A stretch of DNA of 64,000 bases from the NCBI GenBank assembly GCA_910586605.1, contig CAJUJR010000002.1, positions 1 to 64,000 on the forward strand. The letters are read 5' to 3'. The notes beneath the pieces were generated by a model that was given only the letters and a program-made list of their open reading frames with translations, did no database searches and was not told where the DNA came from. The position numbers and the translations under genes are program-made. The stretch's first letter is position 1. Every line of letters starts with the position of its first letter. Below are positions 1-9,104 of this stretch, piece after piece. The DNA comes from an uncultured Lachnospiraceae bacterium. Its GTDB lineage: Bacteria > Bacillota > Clostridia > Lachnospirales > Lachnospiraceae.

Positions 1-38
1 AGGGGGAAGATATTTTTTATTGAGATTTAGCTACGATT

Positions 39-54
39 GGCTGTGAATAGTAAC
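39..54 (+). repeat. Dispersed repeat, TGGCTGTGAATAGTAAC family (copy 1)
   Basis: The sequence TGGCTGTGAATAGTAAC recurs near 61135 with a nearly identical 25-bp surround, inverted near 48055, and in weaker form near 29335, 44089 and 45985. All copies are intergenic. Function unknown; it may be one arm of a mobile or terminator-like hairpin. Confidence 0.6.
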
Positions 55-93
55 TTTGTTGTTACGCAGAATACACAGAAATTTCACAATCTG

Positions 94-121
94 TTGCTTT
101 TTGGTATGTATATGCTATAAT
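94..121 (+). promoter_or_regulatory. Probable sigma-A promoter of the hemerythrin-receiver gene
   Basis: TTGCTT at 94-99 and a consensus TATAAT at 116-121 are separated by 16 bp. They lie about 75 bp before the start codon of the first gene. Confidence 0.55.
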
Positions 122-198
122 ATTAAGAGGCTTATCGGTATGAAATATTTGATTTAGAATATACAGCATTGGGCTGCGCTATAACAAGGAGGTTTATT

Positions 199-1563
199 AT
201 GGGAAATCAGCTGGTATGGGAAGACAGGTTTAATATTGGGGTAGATATTATTGATAAGGAACACAGGAAGCTTTTTAAAATAATAAATAAATTGTTTGCA
301 TTTAGTGAACAGGAAGGTAAAAGTTCATGGGTTTGCCAGGAAGGGATTAAATATTTTAAAGACCATGCATTGAAACATTTCGCAGAGGAAGAGTTTTATA
401 TGGAGTCGATTGCCTATAAGGAATTTGAAACGCATAGGCGCCTGCATACAGATTTCCGCCGCCATATATTGCCAGAGTTGGAAAAGGAATTGGTAGAGGC
501 TGATTATTCAAAGGAGGCGATTGAACATTTTTTGGGCGTCTGCGTTGGGTGGATGATTGGGCATACCTTAACAGAGGATCATGCAATTGCGGGAAGTGGA
601 ATCAGTAAATGGGGAAATCTGGCTACAGAAGAGGAACAGGCGGCTGTAATACAGATTATTATACAGCTTCTTAAGGATATGTTTCAATTGGAGTCGCAAT
701 TAGTCAGTGGATGTTATGGTGGGGAAAAGTTTGGGAAAGGGATATATTACCGTCTTACGTATGGCTCAGATAAGGGGGAACGGCAGGAAATAATCCTTGT
801 ATTTGAAGAAAAAATGTTGGTCGATACAGTTGGAAGGTTAATGGGCAATCCATCTGATAAATTAGATGTTATGGAGATGAATGCTGCAAGGTATGTGGCA
901 AGGCAGTTTGTGGAAAGCATTAAAGAACATTTTACATATGCTGAGGGATATAAAATGAAGGGCGAGAACCTGTTGACATATGAGCAGTTCCAGAAGACAT
1001 TTGACAGGCAGCCCCCACAGTACAGCCTTCTTTTTAATACAGATGCAGGATATTTTGCGTATTGCTTTATGGCGCCAAACATGAAAAAGGAGGAAGGTGG
1101 AGTTTCGATTAAAGCAGCAAATGCAATGAAGGAAGTAACTGGATATCTGAAAAAGAATGAAGAGGAAAGCAACAATAATATTGGGAAGCAAAAATTATTG
1201 GTAGTAGATGATTCTGGTACAATCCGTCAGGCGATGAAGGAAATCCTGCAGAATGATTACCAGGTTGCAGTGGCAGAGTCTGGGGTATCGGCTATCCGGT
1301 GCATGGCATTGGAACGTCCAGATCTTGTTTTGCTGGATTATGAGATGCCGGTTTGTGATGGGGCTCAGGTATTGGAGATGATTCGTTCCGAAGCTGCTTT
1401 TGCAGATATTCCGGTAATCTTCCTGACAGGCAGGGGAGATAAGGAAGCAGTCAGCAAGGTAGTACGCTTAAAACCGGCCGGATACTTCTTGAAAAGCCCA
1501 AATCTTGCAGAAATAAAGAAAAATATTGATGAATATTTTGTAAAGAAAAGTTCCAAAGTATGA
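199..1563 (+). CDS. Hemerythrin - CheX-like - receiver three-domain protein
   Basis: A 454-residue cytoplasmic protein. Residues about 5-135 form a bacteriohemerythrin domain with the diiron ligand pattern visible (DKEH, HALKHFAEEE, HRRLH, and GHTLTEDH late in the domain), so it probably binds O2 or senses redox state. Residues about 165-325 resemble the CheX/CheC phosphatase fold, and about 335-454 form a response-regulator receiver (VVDDS, phospho-Asp in LLDYEMP, LTGR, and a late Lys in KSP). The start was set at 199 because AAGGAGG lies just upstream; an earlier in-frame codon at 169 has no such site. The gene is followed by a terminator and precedes a partner-switching cluster, which suggests a redox-linked signalling adaptor. 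Domain calls are from motifs; the output partner is unknown. Confidence 0.85.
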   Translation: MGNQLVWEDRFNIGVDIIDKEHRKLFKIINKLFAFSEQEGKSSWVCQEGIKYFKDHALKHFAEEEFYMESIAYKEFETHRRLHTDFRRHILPELEKELVEADYSKEAIEHFLGVCVGWMIGHTLTEDHAIAGSGISKWGNLATEEEQAAVIQIIIQLLKDMFQLESQLVSGCYGGEKFGKGIYYRLTYGSDKGERQEIILVFEEKMLVDTVGRLMGNPSDKLDVMEMNAARYVARQFVESIKEHFTYAEGYKMKGENLLTYEQFQKTFDRQPPQYSLLFNTDAGYFAYCFMAPNMKKEEGGVSIKAANAMKEVTGYLKKNEEESNNNIGKQKLLVVDDSGTIRQAMKEILQNDYQVAVAESGVSAIRCMALERPDLVLLDYEMPVCDGAQVLEMIRSEAAFADIPVIFLTGRGDKEAVSKVVRLKPAGYFLKSPNLAEIKKNIDEYFVKKSSKV

Positions 1564-1615
1564 TTCGTACTAAACAGGACATGTTTATAATATAACAGCA
1601 AAATAATGTTTTTTG

Positions 1616-1650
1616 AAAAGCAGGAAATCAGAAAGATATCCTGCTTTTTT
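1616..1650 (+). terminator. Rho-independent terminator
   Basis: AAAAGCAGGA and TCCTGCTTTTTT form a 10-bp stem with a T run, about 50 bp after the hemerythrin-receiver gene. Confidence 0.85.
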
Positions 1651-1675
1651 AATGTGTAGCATAGTGGCTGCCGAC

Positions 1676-1706
1676 AAAGTGTTCCTTAAAAAGTGCAAAG
1701 TGTTCC
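1676..1706 (+). promoter_or_regulatory. Direct repeats upstream of the MATE gene, possible regulator site
   Basis: AAAGTGTTCC occurs at 1676-1685 and again at 1697-1706. The 21-bp offset is two helical turns, as expected for a dimeric or tandem DNA-binding protein. It lies 70-100 bp before the MATE start codon. No regulator is identified. Confidence 0.4.
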
Positions 1707-1777
1707 AGTTTGTCCAGATTAGGAAAATTATATGTTAAAGTTATCAAAGATTTAAAATATGGAGACGTTAATAGAGT

Positions 1778-3595
1778 ATGGAGACAGAAGAAATCAGTAA
1801 GAAAGGGCGCCGTCTGCGCTGGTGCCTTGGCAAAGGCTTCGCTTCTCATAAAAAAGCAGATGTGGGCTATCTATTAGGGCAAAACGAGCAATTTTTAAAA
1901 AAAGCATATGGAAAAGCGCTTATGCCATGTATATTGTCTATTTTAAGCGGAAATATCAATATTCTGGCTGATGGGATTCTTGTAGGCCAGAGGTTGGGGA
2001 CGGATGCGTTGGCAGCAATTAATTTTAGCCTTCCTGTCTATCTGGTGCTTTGCATTGCAGGTTCTTTCATTGTGTCAGGTACTGCAATTTGCGCATCGGA
2101 GGCAATTGGGAACAATAAGAGCCATCAGGCACAGAAGCTGTATCAGATGGCTATCTTTTGGTGTGTGGTTATTTCGTTGGCTTTTATGGCGGCAGGTCTA
2201 TTGTTTATAAAACCATTGACAGGTTTGTTATGTGCTGATGGGAAAGTGGCGCCGTTTGTAAGGGAATATATTGGGGTGACGCTTGTCGGTGCACTGCCTA
2301 AAATTTTGGTTTATGTTCCATTTTGGTTTTTAAGGCTGGATGGGAGAAATGGAAAAGTTACGGTTATGATGGTGGTAATGGGGGCAGGCAATGTTTTGCT
2401 GGATGTACTGTTTTTGTATGTGCTAAGATGGGGAGTTTTTGGCGCAGGCCTTGCAAGTGTCCTTGCTACTATGGTTGCCTGCTTTCTTGGCATTTGGTGG
2501 CTGTGCGATAAAAAAAGCAGTTTTTCATTTGGGATTGGTTTTTCTTGTAAAGAGATTCCGCTGATACATATTTTGCAGGCAGGCAGCCCGTCAGCAATGA
2601 ATAATTTGTTTCAGACGCTTCGGGTGGTGGTGGTAAATGGTCTTTTGCTCCAGTTTGGAGGAAGCAAAGTGGTAGCGGCATTTACAGCAGTGAATTGTAT
2701 CTGTGCTTTTGCGGAGAGCGTAACAGTTGGCGTGCCGCAGGCGGCATCTGCAATGTTAGGGATTTACAATGGGGAACATGACAATGGGAGCATTCGTCTT
2801 TTGCTTTTACGGGAAATAAAAAGCGGGCTTATATATTGTGTCGTGTTTTCTGTAATTGTAGTGGCTGGAGCTGATAGTATTGCTGCGGTGTATGGGTTGG
2901 ATTACCCTCTTCGGTTTGCTTTATTATGCCTGGGCATGGGGATGTTTTTGGGGCTGCCTAATAGTATTTTATCAGGATATTATAATGTATCAGGGCGTAT
3001 TGCATGGGCAAATGGAATTATTTTCCTCCGGGTGTTTTTGATGACCTATTTAAGCCTGCTGCTGCTTCTTGCGGTTGGGGGAAATCCTTGGTGGTTTTTA
3101 TTATTAAGTGAGGTTTTTACCATGTTGGCATGGTTTGCAGCGGCTGGAATATATCATTATTTTCACCCGGAGTATTCCCGTTTTCTTCTAATGGACGATT
3201 CCTTAGAAAGGACAGGGAGGGTTATAAATTTTTCTGTAAAGGGAGATGTGGAAGAAATCTGTAATGCTAGCAGTAAAATTACCGTTTTTTGTGAAGATAA
3301 TGGAATGTCATCGAAACAGGTGATGCGGATTAGTCTTGCAATAGAGGAAATTATGACACTGATTACTTCTGAAAATGGCGAAAAGGAGGTAGAATTTGAT
3401 ATTCGCGTCTATTCTTTACAGGGGGTAATTGGCATCCGTTTCCGCTATAGTGGGAAGGAGTACAATCCACTTTCGTATAAAGAAAAAAAGGAGCTGGATG
3501 ATGTTTATATGGGTCTTCGGATGATTGAGGATTTGGTTGAGGAAACTTTATACCAGCGTACTTTTGGGGTAAATACCCTTCAGATTTTTTTATAA
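1778..3595 (+). CDS. MATE-family transporter with C-terminal RsbW-like domain
   Basis: A 605-residue fusion. Residues about 45-465 contain some twelve hydrophobic segments and the MATE-type start of the first bundle (NINILADGILVGQRLG), so this is probably a cation-coupled efflux pump. Residues about 475-605 resemble the GHKL ATPase fold of RsbW-type anti-sigma factors (helix SLAIEEIMTLIT, then late GLRMIEDLVEE). The expected Asn of the N-box and the Asp of the DxG box are not seen (EEIMT and RYSGK instead), so ATP binding is doubtful. GGAG lies 13 bp before the ATG. It is followed by a GH3-like enzyme, a SpoIIE phosphatase and a complete RsbW-like kinase on the same strand with short gaps. 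The substrate is unknown. Confidence 0.82.
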   Translation: METEEISKKGRRLRWCLGKGFASHKKADVGYLLGQNEQFLKKAYGKALMPCILSILSGNINILADGILVGQRLGTDALAAINFSLPVYLVLCIAGSFIVSGTAICASEAIGNNKSHQAQKLYQMAIFWCVVISLAFMAAGLLFIKPLTGLLCADGKVAPFVREYIGVTLVGALPKILVYVPFWFLRLDGRNGKVTVMMVVMGAGNVLLDVLFLYVLRWGVFGAGLASVLATMVACFLGIWWLCDKKSSFSFGIGFSCKEIPLIHILQAGSPSAMNNLFQTLRVVVVNGLLLQFGGSKVVAAFTAVNCICAFAESVTVGVPQAASAMLGIYNGEHDNGSIRLLLLREIKSGLIYCVVFSVIVVAGADSIAAVYGLDYPLRFALLCLGMGMFLGLPNSILSGYYNVSGRIAWANGIIFLRVFLMTYLSLLLLLAVGGNPWWFLLLSEVFTMLAWFAAAGIYHYFHPEYSRFLLMDDSLERTGRVINFSVKGDVEEICNASSKITVFCEDNGMSSKQVMRISLAIEEIMTLITSENGEKEVEFDIRVYSLQGVIGIRFRYSGKEYNPLSYKEKKELDDVYMGLRMIEDLVEETLYQRTFGVNTLQIFL

Positions 3596-3619
3596 GACAA
3601 AGTATTTGGGAAAGGTATA

Positions 3620-5284
3620 TTGGCAGAAATGAAGATTGATTATGCAGAGTTAGGGAAAAAGGCGTTATTACGCCTGGAAGATACAGCCCAAAGAGCGGAT
3701 TTGGTACAGAAGTGCCTGCTTGAAAAGATTATTTCCGAGAATTGTTTTACAGAATATGGAAAAAGGTATCATTTTTCAGCAATTAAAAGCATAAGTGGCT
3801 ATCAGGAAAAGGTGCCTATTACCCTGTATGATGATTATGAAGCATATATTTCACGGATTGTCAGTGGTGAAGGAGGGGTGCTGGTATCTGCCCCTTCTGA
3901 TTTTTTCTGTATTAGTTCTGGTACAACAGGGGAACCCAAATACCTGCCTCTTACAGAAAAAGAACATCAGCTTTATTATTTCTATGCCTGTGGCGTAGTT
4001 TTTGGGACAGTGAGGGAATATTACAGGGATTTGCCAGAAGAGAAGGTGTTTGGAAAGATTTTCCAACTGGGGGAATTTGCCAAGACATATATGGAAAATG
4101 GACGGATGAAGGGGATACGTTCTGGTGCTGTTTACCAGTGGCTGGACAGAGATGGCGGATTTGATGTTTCTGATTATTGTGCCCCAAAGGAGGTTCTTTT
4201 TCCTGATAATTTGGAGGATTTACTATATGTGAAAGTCCGTTTTGCCCTGGCAGAGAGAGGGCTTCGGGCAATCCACGGGGTATTTGTAAACCGTGTTGTA
4301 GGGGTTATGGAATATATATATAGGAACTGGGATATGCTGCTGGATGATATGGAAAAAGGGGAGGTGGATGAGAAGGCTGGTGTCAGTCAAAAATGGAGAA
4401 CGTATTTGAAAGAAAAGCTTTTGCCGAACCCTTCCCGTGCTGCAGAACTGCGCTGTCTTCCATATAAAAACCTGCGCTTTCAGATGATTCCAAAAATCTG
4501 GCCAGAATTAAAGTATATACAGGCAATTGGAGGAAAGGCATATCCATATTATTCCCGGCAATTAGAAAAATATAAAGGGGATATTCCAATCCATCATTTT
4601 GTATATGGGGCATCTGAGGGGATTTTTGGCATTGCAGCGAAGATGGATAAGCCAGATTCTTATATTTTATTCCCAGAAGCTGGATTCTTTGAATTTCTTC
4701 CGCTGGAAGGAGGGGATAGCACGCGTCCGCTTTGTCTGTGGGAACTTAAACAAGGCGGGCGTTATGAAGTTTTATTTACCAATCATTCTGGTCTATACCG
4801 TTACCGGATGCGGGATGTAATCAAGGTGGTTGGCTGGTATTATAAAACCCCAGTTGTCCGTTTCTGCTACCGGGAAAATATGGTTATGAACCTGGCAGGG
4901 GAAAAAAGCAACCTAGAGCAGCTTGAGGAAGCTGTAAACCGGTTTGCCAGGAAGTATAGGGTGCAGGTAAAGGGGTATTGTGTACAAGAGGCATTTTCAG
5001 ATGGGATGCCACAATATCTTTTTTATATGGAATGCGCTGGTAAAATGGCAGGAAATACAGAGAGGATTTTAGAGGAATATTTGTGCCGTCTGAACTATGA
5101 ATATAAATGCTGCAGGAAAATGAATGAAATAGGAAGGCTGCGTATTCAGTTCCTGCGTCAGGGAAGTTTTGAACGGTATGAAAAATACCTGGCAGGGAAA
5201 GGGGTTATGATGGGACAGAGTAAATTGCTGCGCCTGCTTGATACAGAGGAAAAAAGGCAGTTTTTTGCGGCCGAAGTGCTGTGA
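3620..5284 (+). CDS. GH3 auxin-responsive-promoter-family protein (acyl-adenylating amido synthetase-like)
   Basis: A 554-residue protein of the GH3 family, whose plant members adenylate acids such as jasmonate or auxin and join them to amino acids. The ATP-binding motif ISSGTTGEPKYLPLT lies near residue 95, YGASEGIFG near 330, and the GH3-like segments LYRYRMRDVIKVVGWY and FCYRENMVMNLAGEKSNLEQ near 395-435. Bacterial members are poorly characterised and the substrate cannot be read from the sequence. The reading frame opens with TTG at 3620; an in-frame ATG at 3629 is an alternative, with GGGAAAGG upstream of both. It sits 24 bp after the MATE fusion and just before the SpoIIE-type phosphatase, which suggests production of a conjugate that is then exported or used as a signal. 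Confidence 0.82.
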   Translation: MAEMKIDYAELGKKALLRLEDTAQRADLVQKCLLEKIISENCFTEYGKRYHFSAIKSISGYQEKVPITLYDDYEAYISRIVSGEGGVLVSAPSDFFCISSGTTGEPKYLPLTEKEHQLYYFYACGVVFGTVREYYRDLPEEKVFGKIFQLGEFAKTYMENGRMKGIRSGAVYQWLDRDGGFDVSDYCAPKEVLFPDNLEDLLYVKVRFALAERGLRAIHGVFVNRVVGVMEYIYRNWDMLLDDMEKGEVDEKAGVSQKWRTYLKEKLLPNPSRAAELRCLPYKNLRFQMIPKIWPELKYIQAIGGKAYPYYSRQLEKYKGDIPIHHFVYGASEGIFGIAAKMDKPDSYILFPEAGFFEFLPLEGGDSTRPLCLWELKQGGRYEVLFTNHSGLYRYRMRDVIKVVGWYYKTPVVRFCYRENMVMNLAGEKSNLEQLEEAVNRFARKYRVQVKGYCVQEAFSDGMPQYLFYMECAGKMAGNTERILEEYLCRLNYEYKCCRKMNEIGRLRIQFLRQGSFERYEKYLAGKGVMMGQSKLLRLLDTEEKRQFFAAEVL

Positions 5285-5318
5285 AGCTTTTAGGCATGGC
5301 AGAAAGGTAGGGATTATT

Positions 5319-6947
5319 ATGATAAAAAGAGTAACAGGGCTTGCTGGGAAGCTGACGGTTGGGATAGTTTTGTTTGGTATGCTGTTAGGGACTGCAAGCA
5401 GTATTATTGGTTATCGAGAGTTTACTTCTGTGCTTGAGCAACAGTATAATGATTCTGCTTATGAGATTGCAGAAACAGCAAGGGATTATTTAAACCCTGA
5501 TATGTTTGAGGCATATCTCAAAAGTGGCAAGACAGATAAAGAATATGATAGAATATTAAAAATGTTAGATGAGCTAGTGGTTTCGACAAATATTACATTG
5601 ATATACGTTGCCAGTGTCGGTTCAGATTATAGGACGCTCACTTACTTGTATGATTCTATGCATCCTGACAGTGGCTTTGATCGCTATCCGTTTGGCTATA
5701 CGGCAAAAGATGTTAATGAGAAATTTGTTAATAACGTAAAGAACATTATGACAAAAGGCGAGCGTGCGACCGAATATCTCTATTCTTATTCTAAGGAATC
5801 GGGTGCGCATACGACGGCGGCTATTCCTGTCTATGATTCAAAAGATAAAATTGTGGCAATGCTTTGTGTAGAGAAAAATATGACAAGACTGGAAAATGCA
5901 AGGATAGTCTATGTGCAACATGTACTGATTGGGACGTTTGTGTCAGTAGTCCTGTTTTTGCTTGGCTACAGTATATTCCTCCGCAGGGATATGATAGCTC
6001 CAATTTTAGAAGTCACAAAAGAAGCAAAGAGGTTTGCGGATTTCAATACGCCTTCTGATACATTGCGTTCTATCCGAAAAAAGGATGAAATTGGTGTACT
6101 TGCGAGGGCTGTCAGTAAGATGGAAACAGATATTGTTGCCTATGTTGAGAACCTGACAGCAGTTACAGCGGAAAAGGAGCGTATTGGTGCAGAACTTTCT
6201 GTTGCTACACAAATCCAGGCAGATATGCTTCCGCGTATTTTTCCGGCATTTCCAGAGCGTCCGGAAATTGATATCTACGCAACAATGAATCCGGCGAAGG
6301 AAGTTGGTGGAGATTTCTATGACTTTTTTATGGTGGATAGCAGGCATCTTGCCATCGTAATGGCAGATGTGTCAGGGAAAGGTGTTCCTGCGGCTCTTTT
6401 TATGGTAATTGGGAAAACGCTAATTAAGGACCATACAAAGCCAGGGAGCAAACTTGGCGATGTATTTACGGAAGTAAATAACCTGCTTTGTGAGTCCAAT
6501 AGCGGAGGCTTATTTATTACAGCTTTTGAAGGGGTCTTAGACCTTGTAACTGGTGAGTTTTGTTTTGTGAATGCAGGCCATGAGATGCCGTTTATCTCAA
6601 AAGCAGGGGGCGCTTATGAACCGTATAAGCTCCGGCCGGGGTTTGTGCTGGCAGGCATGGAGGATATGCAGTACAAAGCTGGAAGCATGATGCTAGAACC
6701 GGGAGATAAAGTTTTCCAGTATACAGATGGAGTAACAGAGGCAACAGATTTGGATAATCAGTTGTATGGAATGGGGCGGTTAGAGGATATCCTTGGTAGG
6801 AATGCAAAGCTGCCGCCAACAGAATTGCTGGCTGTAGTAAAAGCTGACCTTGATAAATTTGTAGGGGAGGCGCCGCAGTTTGATGATATAACAATGCTTT
6901 GCCTGGAATATAGGCAGGCGATGGAAGAAGGGAAGGGGGACAAATAA
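5319..6947 (+). CDS. Membrane SpoIIE-type PP2C phosphatase with HAMP domain
   Basis: A 542-residue protein with a TM segment near 10-30, an extracytoplasmic sensor region to about 195, a second TM near 200-220, a HAMP linker (FADFNTPSDTLRSIRKKDEIG) and a PP2C/SpoIIE catalytic domain from about 300. The metal-binding motifs are visible: GGDFYDFFMVD, MADVSGKGVPAALFM, YTDGVTEA and DDITML. Such RsbU/RsbP-like enzymes dephosphorylate STAS-domain antagonists in partner switching. The ATG at 5319 follows AAGGTAGGG; the longer open frame starting at 5238 overlaps the GH3 gene and is not needed. The RsbW-like kinase starts 1 bp after the stop, so the two are almost certainly coupled. No STAS partner is encoded in this window. 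Confidence 0.9.
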   Translation: MIKRVTGLAGKLTVGIVLFGMLLGTASSIIGYREFTSVLEQQYNDSAYEIAETARDYLNPDMFEAYLKSGKTDKEYDRILKMLDELVVSTNITLIYVASVGSDYRTLTYLYDSMHPDSGFDRYPFGYTAKDVNEKFVNNVKNIMTKGERATEYLYSYSKESGAHTTAAIPVYDSKDKIVAMLCVEKNMTRLENARIVYVQHVLIGTFVSVVLFLLGYSIFLRRDMIAPILEVTKEAKRFADFNTPSDTLRSIRKKDEIGVLARAVSKMETDIVAYVENLTAVTAEKERIGAELSVATQIQADMLPRIFPAFPERPEIDIYATMNPAKEVGGDFYDFFMVDSRHLAIVMADVSGKGVPAALFMVIGKTLIKDHTKPGSKLGDVFTEVNNLLCESNSGGLFITAFEGVLDLVTGEFCFVNAGHEMPFISKAGGAYEPYKLRPGFVLAGMEDMQYKAGSMMLEPGDKVFQYTDGVTEATDLDNQLYGMGRLEDILGRNAKLPPTELLAVVKADLDKFVGEAPQFDDITMLCLEYRQAMEEGKGDK

Positions 6948-6948
6948 C

Positions 6949-7356
6949 ATGGAAGAATTGACGGTAGAAGCTGTGGTTGAAAATATACCTTTGGCAACGG
7001 AATTTGTAAACAGGCAGTTAGAGGCTTTTCAATGCCCTGTGAAAGCCCGTGTGCAGATTGATATTGCGATTGACGAGCTGTTTGGGAATATTGCCCTATA
7101 TGCTTACCATCCTGAGGCAGGATCGGTGACGGTTAGGGTTGAGGTAACAGAAGAGCCGCTGGCAGTTATTATTGCGTTTATAGATAATGGAAAACCATAT
7201 GACCCATTGGCCAACCAAAACCCCGATACTGCGCTTTCAGCAGAGGAACGTGAGATTGGCGGCCTGGGGATTTTTATGGTGAAAAAAAGTATGGATGAAG
7301 TTTCATATCATTATAAAGATGGGCAGAATATTTTAACAATCAAGAAAAATATATAA
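6949..7356 (+). CDS. RsbW-like serine kinase / anti-sigma ATP-binding protein
   Basis: A 135-residue GHKL-fold protein. The N-box IAIDELFGNIALYAY keeps the ExxxN pattern, the G1 box is FIDNGKPYDPL, and the G2 box is GGLGIFMVKK, so all ATP-binding elements are present, unlike the related domain on the upstream MATE protein. It starts immediately after the SpoIIE-type phosphatase. Together they form the kinase and phosphatase half of a partner-switching module; the STAS antagonist and any controlled sigma factor must lie elsewhere. Confidence 0.88.
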   Translation: MEELTVEAVVENIPLATEFVNRQLEAFQCPVKARVQIDIAIDELFGNIALYAYHPEAGSVTVRVEVTEEPLAVIIAFIDNGKPYDPLANQNPDTALSAEEREIGGLGIFMVKKSMDEVSYHYKDGQNILTIKKNI

Positions 7357-7373
7357 ATATGCCAAAGTAATAA

Positions 7374-8846
7374 TATGTTTTATGGCGCTGCAATTATTTA
7401 ACAGCAGAGGGGATTGATTATTCCCATCCTGCATTTATTGGCAGCGATGGCAGGACGCGGATTGTGTCTATCTGGGATCAGACTGTGGAGATACTACAGG
7501 AAGGGGAACATGAACCAGAATATTTTGAATACGGCGCTGAATATACACGGGAGGACATTAACCGGGCTTTGGAGAGTGGCAATCCTTTAGAAATCGTGCC
7601 AACCCGTGATACAGATGGGCATGGGACATTTCTGGCAGGGGTAGCCTGTGGGAACGAAATGCCTGATCAGGGATTTTCGGGGGTTGCCCCATTGGCAACA
7701 ATCTGTGTTGTAAAATGTAAAGAGGCGAAACAGAACCTGCGTGATTACTATTTTATTAATTCAGATGAACCCTGTTATGCAGAAAATGATATTATGTTGG
7801 CAGTGTACTATCTTTGGAGAAAGGCTAGGAGGTTAAGAATGCCGCTGGTCGTCTGCCTTGGGATGGGAACAAACCAAGGGGGGCACAGCATGGGCGGGAT
7901 TCTTGGGAAGCTATTGTCAGATTATGGAGATTACAGGGGATTTTTAGTGGTAACAGCCGGAGGGAATGAAGCAAATGCTTCCCATCACTATATGAATGAT
8001 CCTATTAGTTCAGGAAATGAGGTGGAAGTTGAAATCAGGGTTGGGAATAATGAAGGTGGATTTACGATGGAACTTTGGGCAGCTACAACAGAATTATATT
8101 CGGTTGGGCTGATTTCTCCCGGAGGGGAATATTCTGGAAAGACACAGGCAAGGCTTGGAGAAAAAAGGCAGGTAAACTTTTTGTTTGAGGGTACGACAGT
8201 TTATATTGAATATCTGCTTGTCTCATTTGAAGATGGGGATGAATGCATCCGTATCCGTTTCCAGAACCCAACAGAAGGAATTTGGCGTATCCGTGTTTTT
8301 AATGATGCAGGTTATTTCGGACGTTTTGATATGTGGCTTCCTATGAAAAATTTTTTGGAAGAAGGAACATATTTCCTGAGGGCAAATCCAGATACGACAA
8401 TTTGTGATCCTGGAAACAATACAGGGATTATTACATTTTCTTTTTATGATTCCTTGAACCATTCAGTCGTAATTGAATCCAGCAGGGGTTATACAAGAGA
8501 TATGGCGATTAAGCCAGATATGTCCGCGCCGGGAGTAGATATCTACGGGACGCTTCCGTTTGCAGGAAATTACCCAATAGGGGAGGAAGAACGTAACAAC
8601 AGGGCGCGTTATGGTTATCGCAGCGGCTCTAGTGAGGCGGCTGCAGTAGGGTCGGGCGCAGCAGCCCTTCTTGCAGAATGGGCGTTTATTTATAAAAATG
8701 ATATTGCAATGGATACACAGAAAGCGAAAAAATATCTTATCCGGGGGGCAGACCGGACAGGGATTACCGTTCCGAACCGTGCTTGGGGGAATGGTACGTT
8801 GAATTTATATGATACATTTGATTGGCTTCGTTCCCCACAGGCATAG
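7374..8846 (+). pseudogene. 5'-truncated S8 (subtilisin-like) peptidase
   Basis: The open frame runs from 7374, just after two in-frame TAA codons, to 8846. Protease similarity begins near 7410 with GIDYSHPAF and continues with SIWDQT, the catalytic His in DTDGHGTFLAG, the oxyanion-region VVTAGGNEA and the catalytic Ser in GSSEAAAVGS. Clostridial S8 proteases of this type are usually about 550-600 residues and carry the catalytic Asp just before GIDY. That Asp and the preceding hundred or so residues are missing. The only start codons are a GTG at 7464 and other poor choices without a ribosome site. The rest of the frame is intact over 1.4 kb, so the deletion is probably recent, or a shortened non-catalytic protein is made. 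Confidence 0.75.
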
Positions 8847-8876
8847 GTCTGCTAGGGCAGGAAATAGGATGGGTTG

Positions 8877-9104
8877 TCAGATGGAAGGCTTCTGGTTTTC
8901 CAACAGCTTGTAATCGCGCAGGATAACCTGATATCGCAGGTTGGCAGCGTTTAATTCGTAGATATAGCTGTCGATTAATTCAGGTTCTTTTACATTGGAA
9001 AGCCCAACATAGGCGTCTTCCAGGCTTCTTTGGGCATCCAGCAGTGCCTTTTTCAGAAAAACTTCCTTTTTGGGGAGTTTTTCTTTTTTCCATATGGTTT
9101 TCAT
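8877..9104 (-). CDS. DUF2508 (YaaL-like) small protein
   Basis: A 75-residue, charged, helical protein. Its C-terminal half (LIDSYIYELNAANLRYQVILRDYKLLE; residues about 40-66) resembles the YaaL/DUF2508 family, whose genes often neighbour bofA in Firmicutes, as here. The start at 9104 follows AAAGGGGGACTGGCT on the minus strand; the longer frame to 9206 has no ribosome site. Function unknown. Confidence 0.75.
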   Translation of the reverse strand: MKTIWKKEKLPKKEVFLKKALLDAQRSLEDAYVGLSNVKEPELIDSYIYELNAANLRYQVILRDYKLLENQKPSI

